From positions 806,001 to 870,000 of the forward strand of contig JAIUME010000001.1 of NCBI GenBank assembly GCA_022565695.1: a stretch of 64,000 bases of DNA. Reading direction: 5' to 3'. Position numbers and translations under genes: made by a program. This DNA comes from Alcanivorax sp. (lineage in GTDB: Bacteria > Pseudomonadota > Gammaproteobacteria > Pseudomonadales > Alcanivoracaceae). Positions 56,337 through 64,000 of this stretch are shown one piece after another. The notes beneath the pieces are model-generated. The model made no database searches. It saw only the letters and a list, made by a program, of their open reading frames with translations, and was not told where the DNA came from. Positions within the stretch are counted from its first letter, which is position 1; every line of letters begins with the position of its first letter.

Positions 56337-57338
56337 TCAGTAAATGGCCAGGTGCGGCTCGTTGAGCTCAGCCATCTGCATGCGCAGATCCAGAATGCGC
56401 TCGCCCCAGTATCGGGGGCTGTCGAACCAGGGGAAGGCACGCGGGAAGGCAGGATCATCCCAGCGCCGCGCGATCCAGGCGCTGAAATGCAGCATGCGCA
56501 GGGTGCGCAGGGGTTCGATCAGGCGCAGTTCGGCCGGATTGAAATCGCGGAATTCGCTGTAGCCCTCGATGATCTCGGAGAGTTGCTGTGTCTGCCGATG
56601 GCGGTCGCCGGAGAGCAGCATCCAGATATCCTGCACCGCAGGGGCCATGCGCGCATCATCCAGGTCGATGAAGTGCGGTGCATTGTCGCGCCAGAGCACA
56701 TTGCCGCTGTGGCAGTCGCCATGCACGCGAATCAGGGCGGCATTGCTGACGCTGTTGATCTGGGCGTCCACCGCCTGCAGCAGGTCGCGGGTCAGGCTGT
56801 CGTAGGCGGTTTTCAGTTCTTTGGGCACGAAGTGTTCGCTGCAAAAGGCAACAGCGTCGTGGCCGAAATCCTGGCTGGTGAGGGTGGGGCGATGCGCAAA
56901 GGGGCGTATCGCGCCGACATTGTGCAGGCGCCCGAGGAAGCGCCCCATAATCAAAAGATTGTCCAGGTTATCCAGTTCCGGCGCATGGCCGCCCTTGCGC
57001 GGGTACAGGCTGAAACGGAACGCGCCATGCTGATGCGGATAGTGATGCAGGGTTTCACCCTGGTCATTGCGCAGTGGCGCGACAACCGGCAGTTCGTGTT
57101 CGGCCAGCGTCAGGCAGAGCTCATGCTCTTCCTGTATTTGCGCGTCACTCCACCGCCCGGGGCGGTAGAATTTGGCGATGATCGGGGCCTCGCCCTCGAT
57201 GCCGACCTGATAAACCCGATTCTCATAGCTGTTGAGTGCCAGCATGCGACCGTCACTGAGCACGCCGGTGCTTTCCACGGCATCCAGCAACAGATCCGGC
57301 GTCAGTGCCTCAAACGGATGTTGCGTATGCTCTGTCAT
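56337..57338 (-). CDS. srkA: Stress response kinase A (YihE/RdoA family)
   Basis: 333 residues with an aminoglycoside-phosphotransferase-like kinase fold. The conserved Lys is in IIAKFYRPGRWSD, the catalytic loop is HGDCHSGNVLW, and the metal-binding Asp is in HFIDLDDARM. In E. coli SrkA limits programmed cell death in response to envelope stress and antibiotics, by phosphorylating unknown targets. No dsbA follows it here as in E. coli. The upstream neighbour on the same strand is a Rieske protein 90 bases away. Confidence 0.93.
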   Translation of the reverse strand: MTEHTQHPFEALTPDLLLDAVESTGVLSDGRMLALNSYENRVYQVGIEGEAPIIAKFYRPGRWSDAQIQEEHELCLTLAEHELPVVAPLRNDQGETLHHYPHQHGAFRFSLYPRKGGHAPELDNLDNLLIMGRFLGRLHNVGAIRPFAHRPTLTSQDFGHDAVAFCSEHFVPKELKTAYDSLTRDLLQAVDAQINSVSNAALIRVHGDCHSGNVLWRDNAPHFIDLDDARMAPAVQDIWMLLSGDRHRQTQQLSEIIEGYSEFRDFNPAELRLIEPLRTLRMLHFSAWIARRWDDPAFPRAFPWFDSPRYWGERILDLRMQMAELNEPHLAIY

Positions 57339-57428
57339 CGGGCGGTCTCTTCATGTCGACGTGCGGGCGCAGGCCAACCAGTGTACGGCATCTGTCGCGC
57401 GTCGTGGCGCTCGGTTGGTTATTCGGAG

Positions 57429-57761
57429 TCAGACCGGCGGATCCCGCAGTTCAACCCAGACTTCCTCGCCGCGCAGTTCATGACGGATCGCCGCCAGGGG
57501 TTCGCCCTGGCAGGGGCCCGAGAGGCAGATGCCGGTCTCGATCTCGAACAGGGCGCCATGATTGGCGCAGGTAATGAACTGGCGGTCCATGTCGAGAAAC
57601 TCATCCGGCATGAAGTTGAGCTCGATACCGAGGTGCGGGCACCAGTTGAGATAGGTATAAAGCTGGCCGTCGCGCATGACAGCCACGACGGATTTGGGGC
57701 CGAACTCGAAGCCCCGGGATTCGCCCTCGGGCACATCGTGCAGGGTACACAGGTAATGCAT
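57429..57761 (-). CDS. Rieske [2Fe-2S] ferredoxin-like protein
   Basis: 110 residues with a complete Rieske cluster site: C-P-H-L-G-I-E-L (residues 41-48) and C-A-N-H-G-A-L-F (65-72). No signal peptide or membrane segment, so a soluble cytoplasmic electron carrier of the NirD/BphF type. It starts 10 bases after the PfkB kinase stop and may be co-transcribed with it. Its redox partner is not evident. Confidence 0.9.
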   Translation of the reverse strand: MHYLCTLHDVPEGESRGFEFGPKSVVAVMRDGQLYTYLNWCPHLGIELNFMPDEFLDMDRQFITCANHGALFEIETGICLSGPCQGEPLAAIRHELRGEEVWVELRDPPV

Positions 57762-57770
57762 GATGCCCCC

Positions 57771-58775
57771 TTAGCTGCCCAGTACCTGGCGACGTACCGC
57801 CAGATGCTCTTCCGGTGTCAGGCGTGGGCCGAAGCCGCTGACCACTTGTGCGGCAGCGTGGCTGGCGAGACGGCCGGCGGTGGCAAAATCGTGGCCTTGC
57901 GTGATGCCGTAGAGGAAGGCACCCGCAAACATGTCGCCTGCGCCGTTGGTGTCCACGGCGGTGACGGGTACCCCTGCGATCTTGTGCAGGGTCTCGCCAT
58001 CCCAGGCCAGTGCGCCGTCGGCGCCGCAGGTCATGACCACATTCTTGCTGAGGGTCTTGAGTGCGGCCAGTGCCGCGTCGGTGCTGTCGGTGTTGGTGAA
58101 GTCTCTGGCTTCATCTTCGTTGCAGAACAACAGGTCGACGCCGTCGCCGATCATTTCGAGCAGGCCGTCCCGGAAGAAGCGCACCATGGCCGGGTCAGAG
58201 AGCGTCATCGCCACCTGGACGCCATGCTGGCGGGCCAGCTCGCGCAGGCGAATCGAGGCCGCCCGGGCGCTCGGCGAGGTCACCAGATAGCCTTCGATGT
58301 ACACGTAGCGCGACGCGCGCAGGGCGGCTTCGTCGATGTCGTCGCTGCAAACCGTGGCGGAAATGCCGAGAAAGGTGTTCATGGTGCGTTCGGCATCGTC
58401 AGTGATCATCACCAGGCAGGTGCCGCTGACGCCGTCAGGGCGGGGGCCGGTCATGTTGGTGTCCACGCCCGCGGCGGTCAGCGCCCGGACAAACAGCTCG
58501 CCGGTGTCGTCATTGGCTACCCGGCAGGTGTAAAAGGTGCTGCCGCCGAAGTAGCGGGTGGCGATGATGGTGTTGGCTGCGGAGCCGCCACAGGTCTGGC
58601 TGTGGGGGTCTGCTTGTCCGCGCAGCGCTTCCAGCAGTGCCATCTGTCTCTCTTTTTCCACCAGCGTCATCAGACCTTTGCCAATGTCCATCTGCTCGAG
58701 GAAGGCATCGCTGACTTCGATTTCGGTATCGACCAGGGCGTTGCCGATGGCGTAAACGTCGTACTGCTGGGTCAT
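57771..58775 (-). CDS. PfkB-family carbohydrate/nucleoside kinase
   Basis: 334 residues from the ATG at 58775 (MTQQYDVYAIGNALVDTEIEV); the frame extends to 58850 without similarity. It belongs to the ribokinase-like PfkB family and resembles adenosine kinase-type members. CGGSAANTIIATRYFGG is the first signature and VDTNGAGDMFAGAFLYGI, with the catalytic Asp in the GAGD loop, the second. The substrate is uncertain: adenosine, sugar or other nucleoside. It is followed 10 bases later by a Rieske gene. Confidence 0.9.
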   Translation of the reverse strand: MTQQYDVYAIGNALVDTEIEVSDAFLEQMDIGKGLMTLVEKERQMALLEALRGQADPHSQTCGGSAANTIIATRYFGGSTFYTCRVANDDTGELFVRALTAAGVDTNMTGPRPDGVSGTCLVMITDDAERTMNTFLGISATVCSDDIDEAALRASRYVYIEGYLVTSPSARAASIRLRELARQHGVQVAMTLSDPAMVRFFRDGLLEMIGDGVDLLFCNEDEARDFTNTDSTDAALAALKTLSKNVVMTCGADGALAWDGETLHKIAGVPVTAVDTNGAGDMFAGAFLYGITQGHDFATAGRLASHAAAQVVSGFGPRLTPEEHLAVRRQVLGS

Positions 58776-58824
58776 GAACAAGACTCCGGAGGTGAAAAGC
58801 GAACCATTATGGGGTTGCGGTTGT

Positions 58825-58856
58825 CTGTTGCCAAATGGCTCTGTTGCCAAATCGCT
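58825..58856. repeat. 16-bp tandem duplication between the PfkB kinase and mrcB
   Basis: CTGTTGCCAAAT followed by GGCT (58825-58840) is repeated directly as CTGTTGCCAAAT followed by CGCT (58841-58856), with one mismatch. It lies in the shared control region of the two divergent genes, 26 bases before the mrcB start. Confidence 0.8.
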
Positions 58857-58882
58857 GACGGAATTCCTTTATACTGCGCGCC

Positions 58883-61174
58883 ATGCCAAAAAAAGCCTCA
58901 TCCTCATTCTTCTCCCGTGGGTTGCTGATCAAAGCCACCCTGGTGTTCCTGGTCCTGCTGCTGGTCGGCCTCGCGTGGCTGGACGCGCTGGTGCGCAGCC
59001 GCTTCGACAGCCATCAATGGCAACTGCCGGCCCGTGTCTATGCCCGGCCCGTGGAGCTGTACAACGGCCGGGTGCTGGACATGGCGCACATCGACCGTCT
59101 GGTGGCACTGATGCGTTATCGCGAGGAGGCCGGGGCCAGAACGCCTGGCTCCTGGGCGCGCGAGGGCGACAGTCTGCTCCTGCACACGCGAGGATTTCGT
59201 GATAGCGACGGCGGGGAGCAGGCCCGGCGCATCCGGTTGCGGATCAGTGGCGGTCGTGTGGCGGGGCTGGCCAATGCGGATGGCGGCGCCGTATCGGTAG
59301 CGCGGCTGGAGCCGATGCAGATCGGCAGCATCCATCCTGGCCACAGTCAGGACCGGATTCTGGTGCGGCTGGAGCAGACGCCGCCGACGCTGGTGGACAT
59401 GTTGCTGGCAGTGGAAGACCGGCAATTCTATGAACATCGCGGTGTGTCCTTTCGTGGCCTGGCGCGTGCCACGGTGGCTAACCTGCGCGCTGGCGGGGTG
59501 CGCCAGGGCGGCAGCACGCTGACCCAGCAGTTGGTGAAGAATTTCTGGCTGAGCCGGGACCGCACGCTGAGTCGCAAGCTGCTGGAACTGCCCATGGCAG
59601 TGCTGCTGGAGTTGCACTACGAAAAGCCGCAGATTCTCGAGACCTATCTCAACGAGGTGTACCTCGGCCAGGACGGTGCGCGCGCCATCCACGGCATGGG
59701 GCTGGCGGCCCAGTTCTACTTCGGGCGCCCGCTGGAAGAGCTTGATACGCATCATCTCGCTCTGCTGGTCGGCATGCTCAGGGGGCCGGGCTTGTACGAC
59801 CCGCGCCGCCGCCCCGAACGCGCGCAGGCGCGACGTGATCTGGTGTTGCGTGCGTCCCACGCCGAGGGTGTCATCAGTGCGGCACAGCTGGAGCGGGCGC
59901 TGGCGCGGCCTTTGGAGGTGGTCCCCAGGGAGGGCGGCGCGCTCTACGCGTTCCCGGCATTCATTGATCTGGTGCGCCGTCAGTTGGCGCGGGACTATGC
60001 GCCTGCGGTGCTCTCCAGTGAGGGGTTGATCATCCACTCGACACTGGACGTGCTGGCGCAGCTGGCGGCGGAAGATGCGCTGGCGAAAGCGCTGGAGGCT
60101 CGGGACCCGGGCAGCAGCAATGGGCTCACTGGTGCGGTGGTCATGACCGCGCCGGACCAGGGCGATGTGCTGGCGGTGGTGGGCGATCGCCGTGCCCGCA
60201 GTACCGGCTTCAATCGTGCGCTGGATGCAGTGCGGCCGATCGGATCGCTGGCCAAGCCTGCTGTGGTGCAGACGGCTCTGGAGCAACCGCGGCGTTATCA
60301 TCTGGCCCGCCACGTGATGGATGAACCCTTTGAAGTGCCCCTGGCCCATGGCCAGGTCTGGGCGCCGAAGAATTTCGATAATGAATCCCGTGGCCCGATC
60401 CCGATGCTGGATGCGCTGGCGCATTCCCGCAACCAGGGGATGGCGAGCCTGGGGATGGAAGTCGGATTGGACAAGGTCATTGTAACGCTGCGGCGTCTGG
60501 GTGTGCAGCGCCGCATTCCGGCCTACCCGAGTATTCTGCTGGGCAGCCTCGAGTTGAGCCCGTTTGAAGTGGCGGTCATGTACCAGCCCCTCGCCACCGG
60601 CGGATTTCGCACGCCCCTGCGCAGCATTACCGATGTGCTGGATCTCAGCGGCACCCCCCTGGCGCGTTACCCGGTGTCGGCAGACCCGGTGCTGGATCAG
60701 GATGCGGCGTTCCTGACGCAATGGAGCATGATCCAGGTGATGCGGGAAGGGACTGGCCGTGGTCTGCTGGGCGTTCTGCCGGCGGACATCACGGTGGCTG
60801 GCAAGACCGGCACCAGCGACGGGTTCCGGGATGCCTGGTTTGCCGGTTTCAGTGGCAACCATCTGGCGGTTGTCTGGGTCGGGCGGGATGATAACCAGCC
60901 CGCCGGTGTCACCGGCAGCAATGCGGCATTGCCGATCTGGGGGCAGGTCATGGCGTCGGTGCCGCAACGCACCCTGCGTGAGTCGCCGCCGCCGGGCGTA
61001 GAGTGGGTCTGGATGGATGCCGATGGCGAGCGGACCAGCGCTGAAGGCTGCGGTGATGCACGCCGATACCCGATGATGAAAGCATCCATCCCGTCAGACA
61101 GCACGAATTGTGGTGCCCGAAGGAGTGATAACGGAGGAGGGATACGCGGATGGTTCAGGCGGCTTCGAGATTAA
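58883..61174 (+). CDS. mrcB: Penicillin-binding protein 1B (bifunctional)
   Basis: 763 residues; makes and cross-links peptidoglycan. A short cytoplasmic tail and one membrane anchor (about 12-33) precede the UB2H-like domain, the GT51 glycosyltransferase (catalytic E178 in VEDRQFYEHRG, GGSTLTQQLVKNFWL) and the transpeptidase with S455-x-x-K458 (GSLAK), S515-R-N517 and K641-T-G-T. The length and domain set match PBP1B rather than PBP1A. The C-terminus is Gly/Arg-rich. It overlaps the following lipoprotein by 25 bases. Confidence 0.96.
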   Translation: MPKKASSSFFSRGLLIKATLVFLVLLLVGLAWLDALVRSRFDSHQWQLPARVYARPVELYNGRVLDMAHIDRLVALMRYREEAGARTPGSWAREGDSLLLHTRGFRDSDGGEQARRIRLRISGGRVAGLANADGGAVSVARLEPMQIGSIHPGHSQDRILVRLEQTPPTLVDMLLAVEDRQFYEHRGVSFRGLARATVANLRAGGVRQGGSTLTQQLVKNFWLSRDRTLSRKLLELPMAVLLELHYEKPQILETYLNEVYLGQDGARAIHGMGLAAQFYFGRPLEELDTHHLALLVGMLRGPGLYDPRRRPERAQARRDLVLRASHAEGVISAAQLERALARPLEVVPREGGALYAFPAFIDLVRRQLARDYAPAVLSSEGLIIHSTLDVLAQLAAEDALAKALEARDPGSSNGLTGAVVMTAPDQGDVLAVVGDRRARSTGFNRALDAVRPIGSLAKPAVVQTALEQPRRYHLARHVMDEPFEVPLAHGQVWAPKNFDNESRGPIPMLDALAHSRNQGMASLGMEVGLDKVIVTLRRLGVQRRIPAYPSILLGSLELSPFEVAVMYQPLATGGFRTPLRSITDVLDLSGTPLARYPVSADPVLDQDAAFLTQWSMIQVMREGTGRGLLGVLPADITVAGKTGTSDGFRDAWFAGFSGNHLAVVWVGRDDNQPAGVTGSNAALPIWGQVMASVPQRTLRESPPPGVEWVWMDADGERTSAEGCGDARRYPMMKASIPSDSTNCGARRSDNGGGIRGWFRRLRD

Positions 61175-61632
61175 ACAGTGTGCGCGTCAGCGCATTGCGC
61201 TGCGGCGCGTTATTGGTGTTGCTGATGGGGCTGGCGGCCTGTGCGGTGCGCCCGGTGCCGACGGCGCCACCAGAGCCCGTGGAAATCGCGGCAGACTCAC
61301 CAGCCGCCAGCCTGCTTCAGGCGGCGCGCGCCGCCCGCAGTCGCGGTGACCTGAGTGCCGCCGGGCGTTACCTGGAGCGGGCGCTGTCCATGGGGCGCGG
61401 CCAGGATACGACGGTGCTGTATCGTGAGTTGGCCGATCTGCGCCTGGAAGAAGATCAGCCGCGGGCCGCCGAAGGGTTGGCCATGCGGGCATTGCGCGAG
61501 TCGCCCGCCAATCCGGCATGGCAGGCAGAGCTGTGGGAGCTGGTCGCAGTGGCCCGCGCCCGACAGGGTGACGAGGCTGGTCGAGACGCGGCGCGAGACA
61601 ATGCTGAACGATTGAGGGCAGAGCTGCCTTGA
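61150..61632 (+). CDS. TPR-like lipoprotein downstream of mrcB
   Basis: 160 residues with a lipoprotein signal ending in LAAC (Cys31; leader GALLVLLMGLAAC). The mature part has two or three TPR-type helices (ASLLQAARAARSRGDLSAAGRYLERALSM, QPRAAEGLAMRALRESPANPAWQAELWELVAVA). A gene of this kind follows mrcB in Pseudomonas, where such lipoproteins may support PBP1B in the way LpoB does in E. coli; that role is inferred from position. It starts inside the end of mrcB. Confidence 0.85.
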   Translation: MVQAASRLNSVRVSALRCGALLVLLMGLAACAVRPVPTAPPEPVEIAADSPAASLLQAARAARSRGDLSAAGRYLERALSMGRGQDTTVLYRELADLRLEEDQPRAAEGLAMRALRESPANPAWQAELWELVAVARARQGDEAGRDAARDNAERLRAELP

Positions 61633-61683
61633 ACGGCTGACCTGGGTTATGCGGGTTTTGCGTTCGGCGCGCGCGGATGCGCA

Positions 61684-62070
61684 TCAGATCTTGCGAATCG
61701 GCCCCGGATAGCGTGCCACCATGTCGTCCATGGTCAGTAACAGAAAGCCTTCGTATTCTGCTTGAGCAACCAGCAGGCGGTCGAAGGGGTCTTTGTGCAG
61801 AGGCGGCAAGTGGGATACTGCCAGCGTATGCTGTGACGAAATGGGGAGTTCTGCATAGCCGTTTTCGATCAGGCCACGGCGGAGCAGGTGCGCGTCCACG
61901 CGAAAGTCCGGGCGGTCGAGGCCGGACTTGATCACCACTTCCCAGATGCTGGCGGCGCTGAAATAAAGCGTATTCTCCGGCGCTTCAATGAGATGCAGGG
62001 CGTCCTGACTCAGGCGTCCCGGGTCTGTGGCCGCCCAGAGAATCACATGGGTGTCCAGGAGCAGATGCAT
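61684..62070 (-). CDS. vapC: PIN-domain toxin, VapC type
   Basis: 128 residues of the VapC/PIN family, metal-dependent RNases that cut tRNA or rRNA. The acidic residues are at D6 (LLLDTHVILW), E44 (SAASIWEVVIK), DPFDRLLVAQA near 95-98, and TMDDM near 115. LHKDPFDRLLVAQA marks the subgroup with YefM/Phd-type antitoxins. It starts 2 bases after the antitoxin stop and is expected to be inactive while bound to it. Confidence 0.92.
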   Translation of the reverse strand: MHLLLDTHVILWAATDPGRLSQDALHLIEAPENTLYFSAASIWEVVIKSGLDRPDFRVDAHLLRRGLIENGYAELPISSQHTLAVSHLPPLHKDPFDRLLVAQAEYEGFLLLTMDDMVARYPGPIRKI

Positions 62071-62072
62071 GA

Positions 62073-62312
62073 TCAGCTCCCGAACAGCGTGGTTATCTCG
62101 TCTTCGCCCATGCGGTCGAAGTCCGCAGGTATCTGGAATTGATCTTTCAAAAATCCGAGGCGGCGCTCATTGCCCGAGATGGGGCTGTCGATGGCCGTAA
62201 CCCGTGCAATGGGCTTGCCGGCCTTGGCAATGATGAAGGGCTCTCCCTTGGCCACCTTGTCGACCAGTTGGGACAGCCGGGTTTTGGCGTCATGCATGTT
62301 GACGGTTTCCAT
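62073..62312 (-). CDS. vapB: Phd/YefM-family antitoxin
   Basis: 79 residues. The N-terminal DNA-binding part METVNMHDAKTRLSQLVDKVAKGEPFIIAKAGKPIARVTAI is the Phd/YefM signature, here spread over residues 1-41; the C-terminal tail (LKDQFQIPADFDRMGEDEITTLFGS) should wrap the toxin. First gene of the pair, preceded by a GGAGAGG Shine-Dalgarno on the minus strand and two direct repeats that look like its operator. Confidence 0.9.
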   Translation of the reverse strand: METVNMHDAKTRLSQLVDKVAKGEPFIIAKAGKPIARVTAIDSPISGNERRLGFLKDQFQIPADFDRMGEDEITTLFGS

Positions 62313-62325
62313 CGATCCTCTCCGT

Positions 62326-62349
62326 CTAGCTTAGTTCAACTAGCTTAGT
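62326..62349. promoter_or_regulatory. Direct-repeat operator of the toxin-antitoxin pair
   Basis: CTAGCTTAGT occurs at 62326-62335 and 62340-62349, with TCAA between. Each half is nearly palindromic (CTAGCTTAG). It ends 14 bases before the antitoxin start, a usual place for the autoregulatory site of a Phd-type antitoxin. Confidence 0.65.
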
Positions 62350-62420
62350 CTGAAAATGATGCGTGTGGCAACCGTGCATGTTGCATCAATGGCCCCGGCT
62401 GCCCGCCCATTGCGGTCTGT

Positions 62421-63707
62421 TCAGCCCTGCGCCAGTGCGGCGCGTGCCTGCTCCAGCGTGAAGTCGATATCCTCATCGCTGTGGGCGATGGAGATAAAGC
62501 CGGCTTCGAACGCTGACGGGGCCAGGTACACACCGCGATCCAGCATGCCGTGGAAGAAGCGCTTGAAGCGCTCCTGGTCGCACGCCATGACCTGTTCAAA
62601 ACGCGTGATCAGTGTCTGGTCGGTGAAGTAGAAACCGAACATGCCGCCGACCTGATGCGTGGTCATGGCCACGCCCTGTGAGCGGGCTTCGTTGGCCAGA
62701 CCTTCCACCAGCCGTTTTGCCTTGGCGGCCAGGGCGTCGTGGAAGCCGGGCGCGCTGATCTTTTCCAGCGTCATCAACCCGGCTGCCATGGCAACGGGAT
62801 TGCCGGACAGGGTGCCGGCCTGATACACGGGCCCGACAGGGGCCAGATGCTGCATGATGTCCCGGCGACCGCCGAAGGCACCCACAGGCATGCCGCCACC
62901 GATGATCTTGCCCAGTGTGGTCATGTCGGGTTTGACGTCGTAATGCGCCTGGGCGCCGCCCAGCGCGATGCGGAAGCCGGTCATCACTTCATCGAAAATC
63001 AACACACTGTCGTAGTCGTCGCAACATTTGCGCAACCCCTCCAGGAATCCCTTGACCGGCGGAATGCAGTTCATGTTGCCGGCGACCGGCTCGACGATCA
63101 CGCAGGCGATGCGCTCGCCGTGCTCCGCAAAGCAGGCCTCGACGCTGGCGATATCGTTGTAGGTCAGCGTCAGCGTATCGTTGGTCACGGCCTTGGGGAT
63201 GCCCGGTGAGCTGGGCACGCCGAGGGTCAGGGCGCCGGAGCCGGCCTTGACCAGCAGGCTGTCCACGTGGCCGTGGTAGCAGCCTTCGAATTTCACGATC
63301 AGGTCGCGTCCGGTGAACCCCCGGGCAAGACGGATGGCGCTCATGGTGGCCTCTGTGCCGGAGCTGACCATGCGCACCTGATCCATGGACGGGACCAGTT
63401 CGCAGACCTTCTTCGCCATCGCGACCTCGATGGCCGTGGGCGCGCCGAAGCTCATGCCGCCATCAATGGCGGCGTGCACCTTTTCCCGCACGTCGGCATC
63501 GCAGTGCCCGAGGATCATGGGTCCCCAGGAGCCAATATAGTCGATATAGCGGTTGTCGTCCTCGTCGTAGACGTAAGCGCCTTCCGCCCGGTGGAAGAAT
63601 ACCGGCGTGCCGCCGACGCCGTTGAAGGCCCGCACTGGCGAATTGACCCCGCCCGGAATGTAGTGACGGGCATCGTTGAACAGCTGCTCGGAATGCTTGC
63701 GACTCAT
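62421..63707 (-). CDS. hemL: Glutamate-1-semialdehyde 2,1-aminomutase
   Basis: HemL converts glutamate-1-semialdehyde to 5-aminolevulinate, the C5 route to haem. The 428-residue protein starts at the ATG 63707 ([28 protein letters not shown]), preceded by GGAG 8 bases away; two codons upstream are open but less likely. [40 protein letters not shown], the PLP-binding Lys in [15 protein letters not shown] and [16 protein letters not shown] are intact. It follows thiE on the same strand, as in Pseudomonas. Confidence 0.97.
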   Translation of the reverse strand: MSRKHSEQLFNDARHYIPGGVNSPVRAFNGVGGTPVFFHRAEGAYVYDEDDNRYIDYIGSWGPMILGHCDADVREKVHAAIDGGMSFGAPTAIEVAMAKKVCELVPSMDQVRMVSSGTEATMSAIRLARGFTGRDLIVKFEGCYHGHVDSLLVKAGSGALTLGVPSSPGIPKAVTNDTLTLTYNDIASVEACFAEHGERIACVIVEPVAGNMNCIPPVKGFLEGLRKCCDDYDSVLIFDEVMTGFRIALGGAQAHYDVKPDMTTLGKIIGGGMPVGAFGGRRDIMQHLAPVGPVYQAGTLSGNPVAMAAGLMTLEKISAPGFHDALAAKAKRLVEGLANEARSQGVAMTTHQVGGMFGFYFTDQTLITRFEQVMACDQERFKRFFHGMLDRGVYLAPSAFEAGFISIAHSDEDIDFTLEQARAALAQG

Positions 63708-63725
63708 TACCAAAACTCCAGAATT

Positions 63726-64000
63726 TCAGAGGGGACGGGCTGGTCCCGGAAAAAGCAGATTGAACTGTTGCACCGTGGCCGCGATAGCGCGGGTGTCCGG
63801 TGATGAACGGTCATACGGTGAATGGCCAAACAGTGAGTGAATGGCGGCGACGGCATGCGCCCCGGCGTCGATCAGTTGCGTCGCATTATCCGGATTCACT
63901 CCGCCAATGGCCACCACGGGGACCGGCAGGCTTTGTCGCGCCTGCCGCAGGACCTGCAGATCAGCGCCCGGCGCATCCGGCTTGGTCTGCGACGCGAAGA
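63726..64000 (-). CDS. thiE: Thiamine-phosphate synthase, C-terminal part (partial)
   Basis: About 90 C-terminal codons of ThiE; the gene continues past the window end. TKPDAPGADLQVLRQARQ, VPVVAIGGVNPDNATQLIDAGAHAVAAIHSLFG are the C-terminal half of the TIM barrel, including the phosphate-binding GG loop. ThiE couples the thiazole and pyrimidine halves of thiamine. The stop is 18 bases before the hemL start codon. Confidence 0.9.
   Translation of the reverse strand, partial: FASQTKPDAPGADLQVLRQARQSLPVPVVAIGGVNPDNATQLIDAGAHAVAAIHSLFGHSPYDRSSPDTRAIAATVQQFNLLFPGPARPL

Noticed and set aside
56229-58928. Long open frame (899 codons) on the plus strand opposite srkA, the Rieske gene and the PfkB kinase
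   Set aside because: It is antisense to three well-conserved genes; its product is His/Gly/Gln-rich with no domain, a common by-product of high-GC codon use.

Overview
The window is 64 kb of a GC-rich gammaproteobacterial chromosome. Two conserved blocks have the gene order known from Pseudomonas: carB-greA-(yhbY)-rlmE-ftsH-folP-glmM-tpiA-secG-tRNA-rimP-nusA-infB-rbfA-truB-rpsO-pnp, and dksA-gluQ-cbrX-cbrA-cbrB-[crcZ-like RNA]-pcnB-folK-dNK-panB-panC-panD-acs. The divergent protein sequences, the deoxynucleoside kinase between folK and panB, and the fatty-acid genes suggest an Alcanivorax-like organism. That placement is an inference from gene content; no search was run.

Bases 1-18400 form a housekeeping block on the plus strand: pyrimidine/arginine precursor synthesis, transcript cleavage, rRNA methylation, membrane proteolysis, folate, peptidoglycan precursor and glycolysis genes, protein export, two tRNAs, and the transcription/translation cluster ending in polynucleotide phosphorylase.

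Bases 18400-28100 are an accessory segment. The part from about 18600 to 24000 is visibly AT-richer than its surroundings. It holds an orphan SUKH immunity-like protein, an internally deleted IS3-family element, a PD-(D/E)XK nuclease-like protein, several small membrane or zinc-ribbon proteins, broken genes, a secreted coiled-coil protein, a lipoprotein serine protease, a GGDEF protein, Rnk and a truncated TetR regulator.

Bases 28100-32200 look like a lipid or hydrophobic-substrate region. An HxlR regulator with two matching operator-like palindromes faces a ferritin-like metalloprotein and a PaaI thioesterase. An AraC regulator with two direct repeats 21 bp apart faces a fatty acid desaturase. 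A YebC-family protein, an extensin-like protein, a large unknown lipoprotein, an SDR, PhnA and a cation efflux protein follow.

Bases 38700-53300 (minus strand) carry acs, pantothenate synthesis, folK, pcnB and the CbrA/CbrB carbon-control two-component system. The cbrB-pcnB gap holds an unannotated RNA candidate with several A-A-N repeat (CA-motif) clusters and a strong terminator, in the position of CrcZ, the Hfq/Crc-sequestering RNA of Pseudomonas. CbrB lacks a recognisable GAFTGA sigma-54 contact motif, and no good -24/-12 promoter is visible, so this copy of the circuit may have been rewired. DksA carries an extra Lys/Ala-rich, histone H1-like N-terminal extension of about 300 residues.

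Bases 53600-64000 hold an aminotransferase, sfsA, a short RadC-like gene, srkA, a Rieske protein, a PfkB sugar kinase, mrcB with a TPR lipoprotein, a VapBC-type toxin-antitoxin pair, hemL and the end of thiE.
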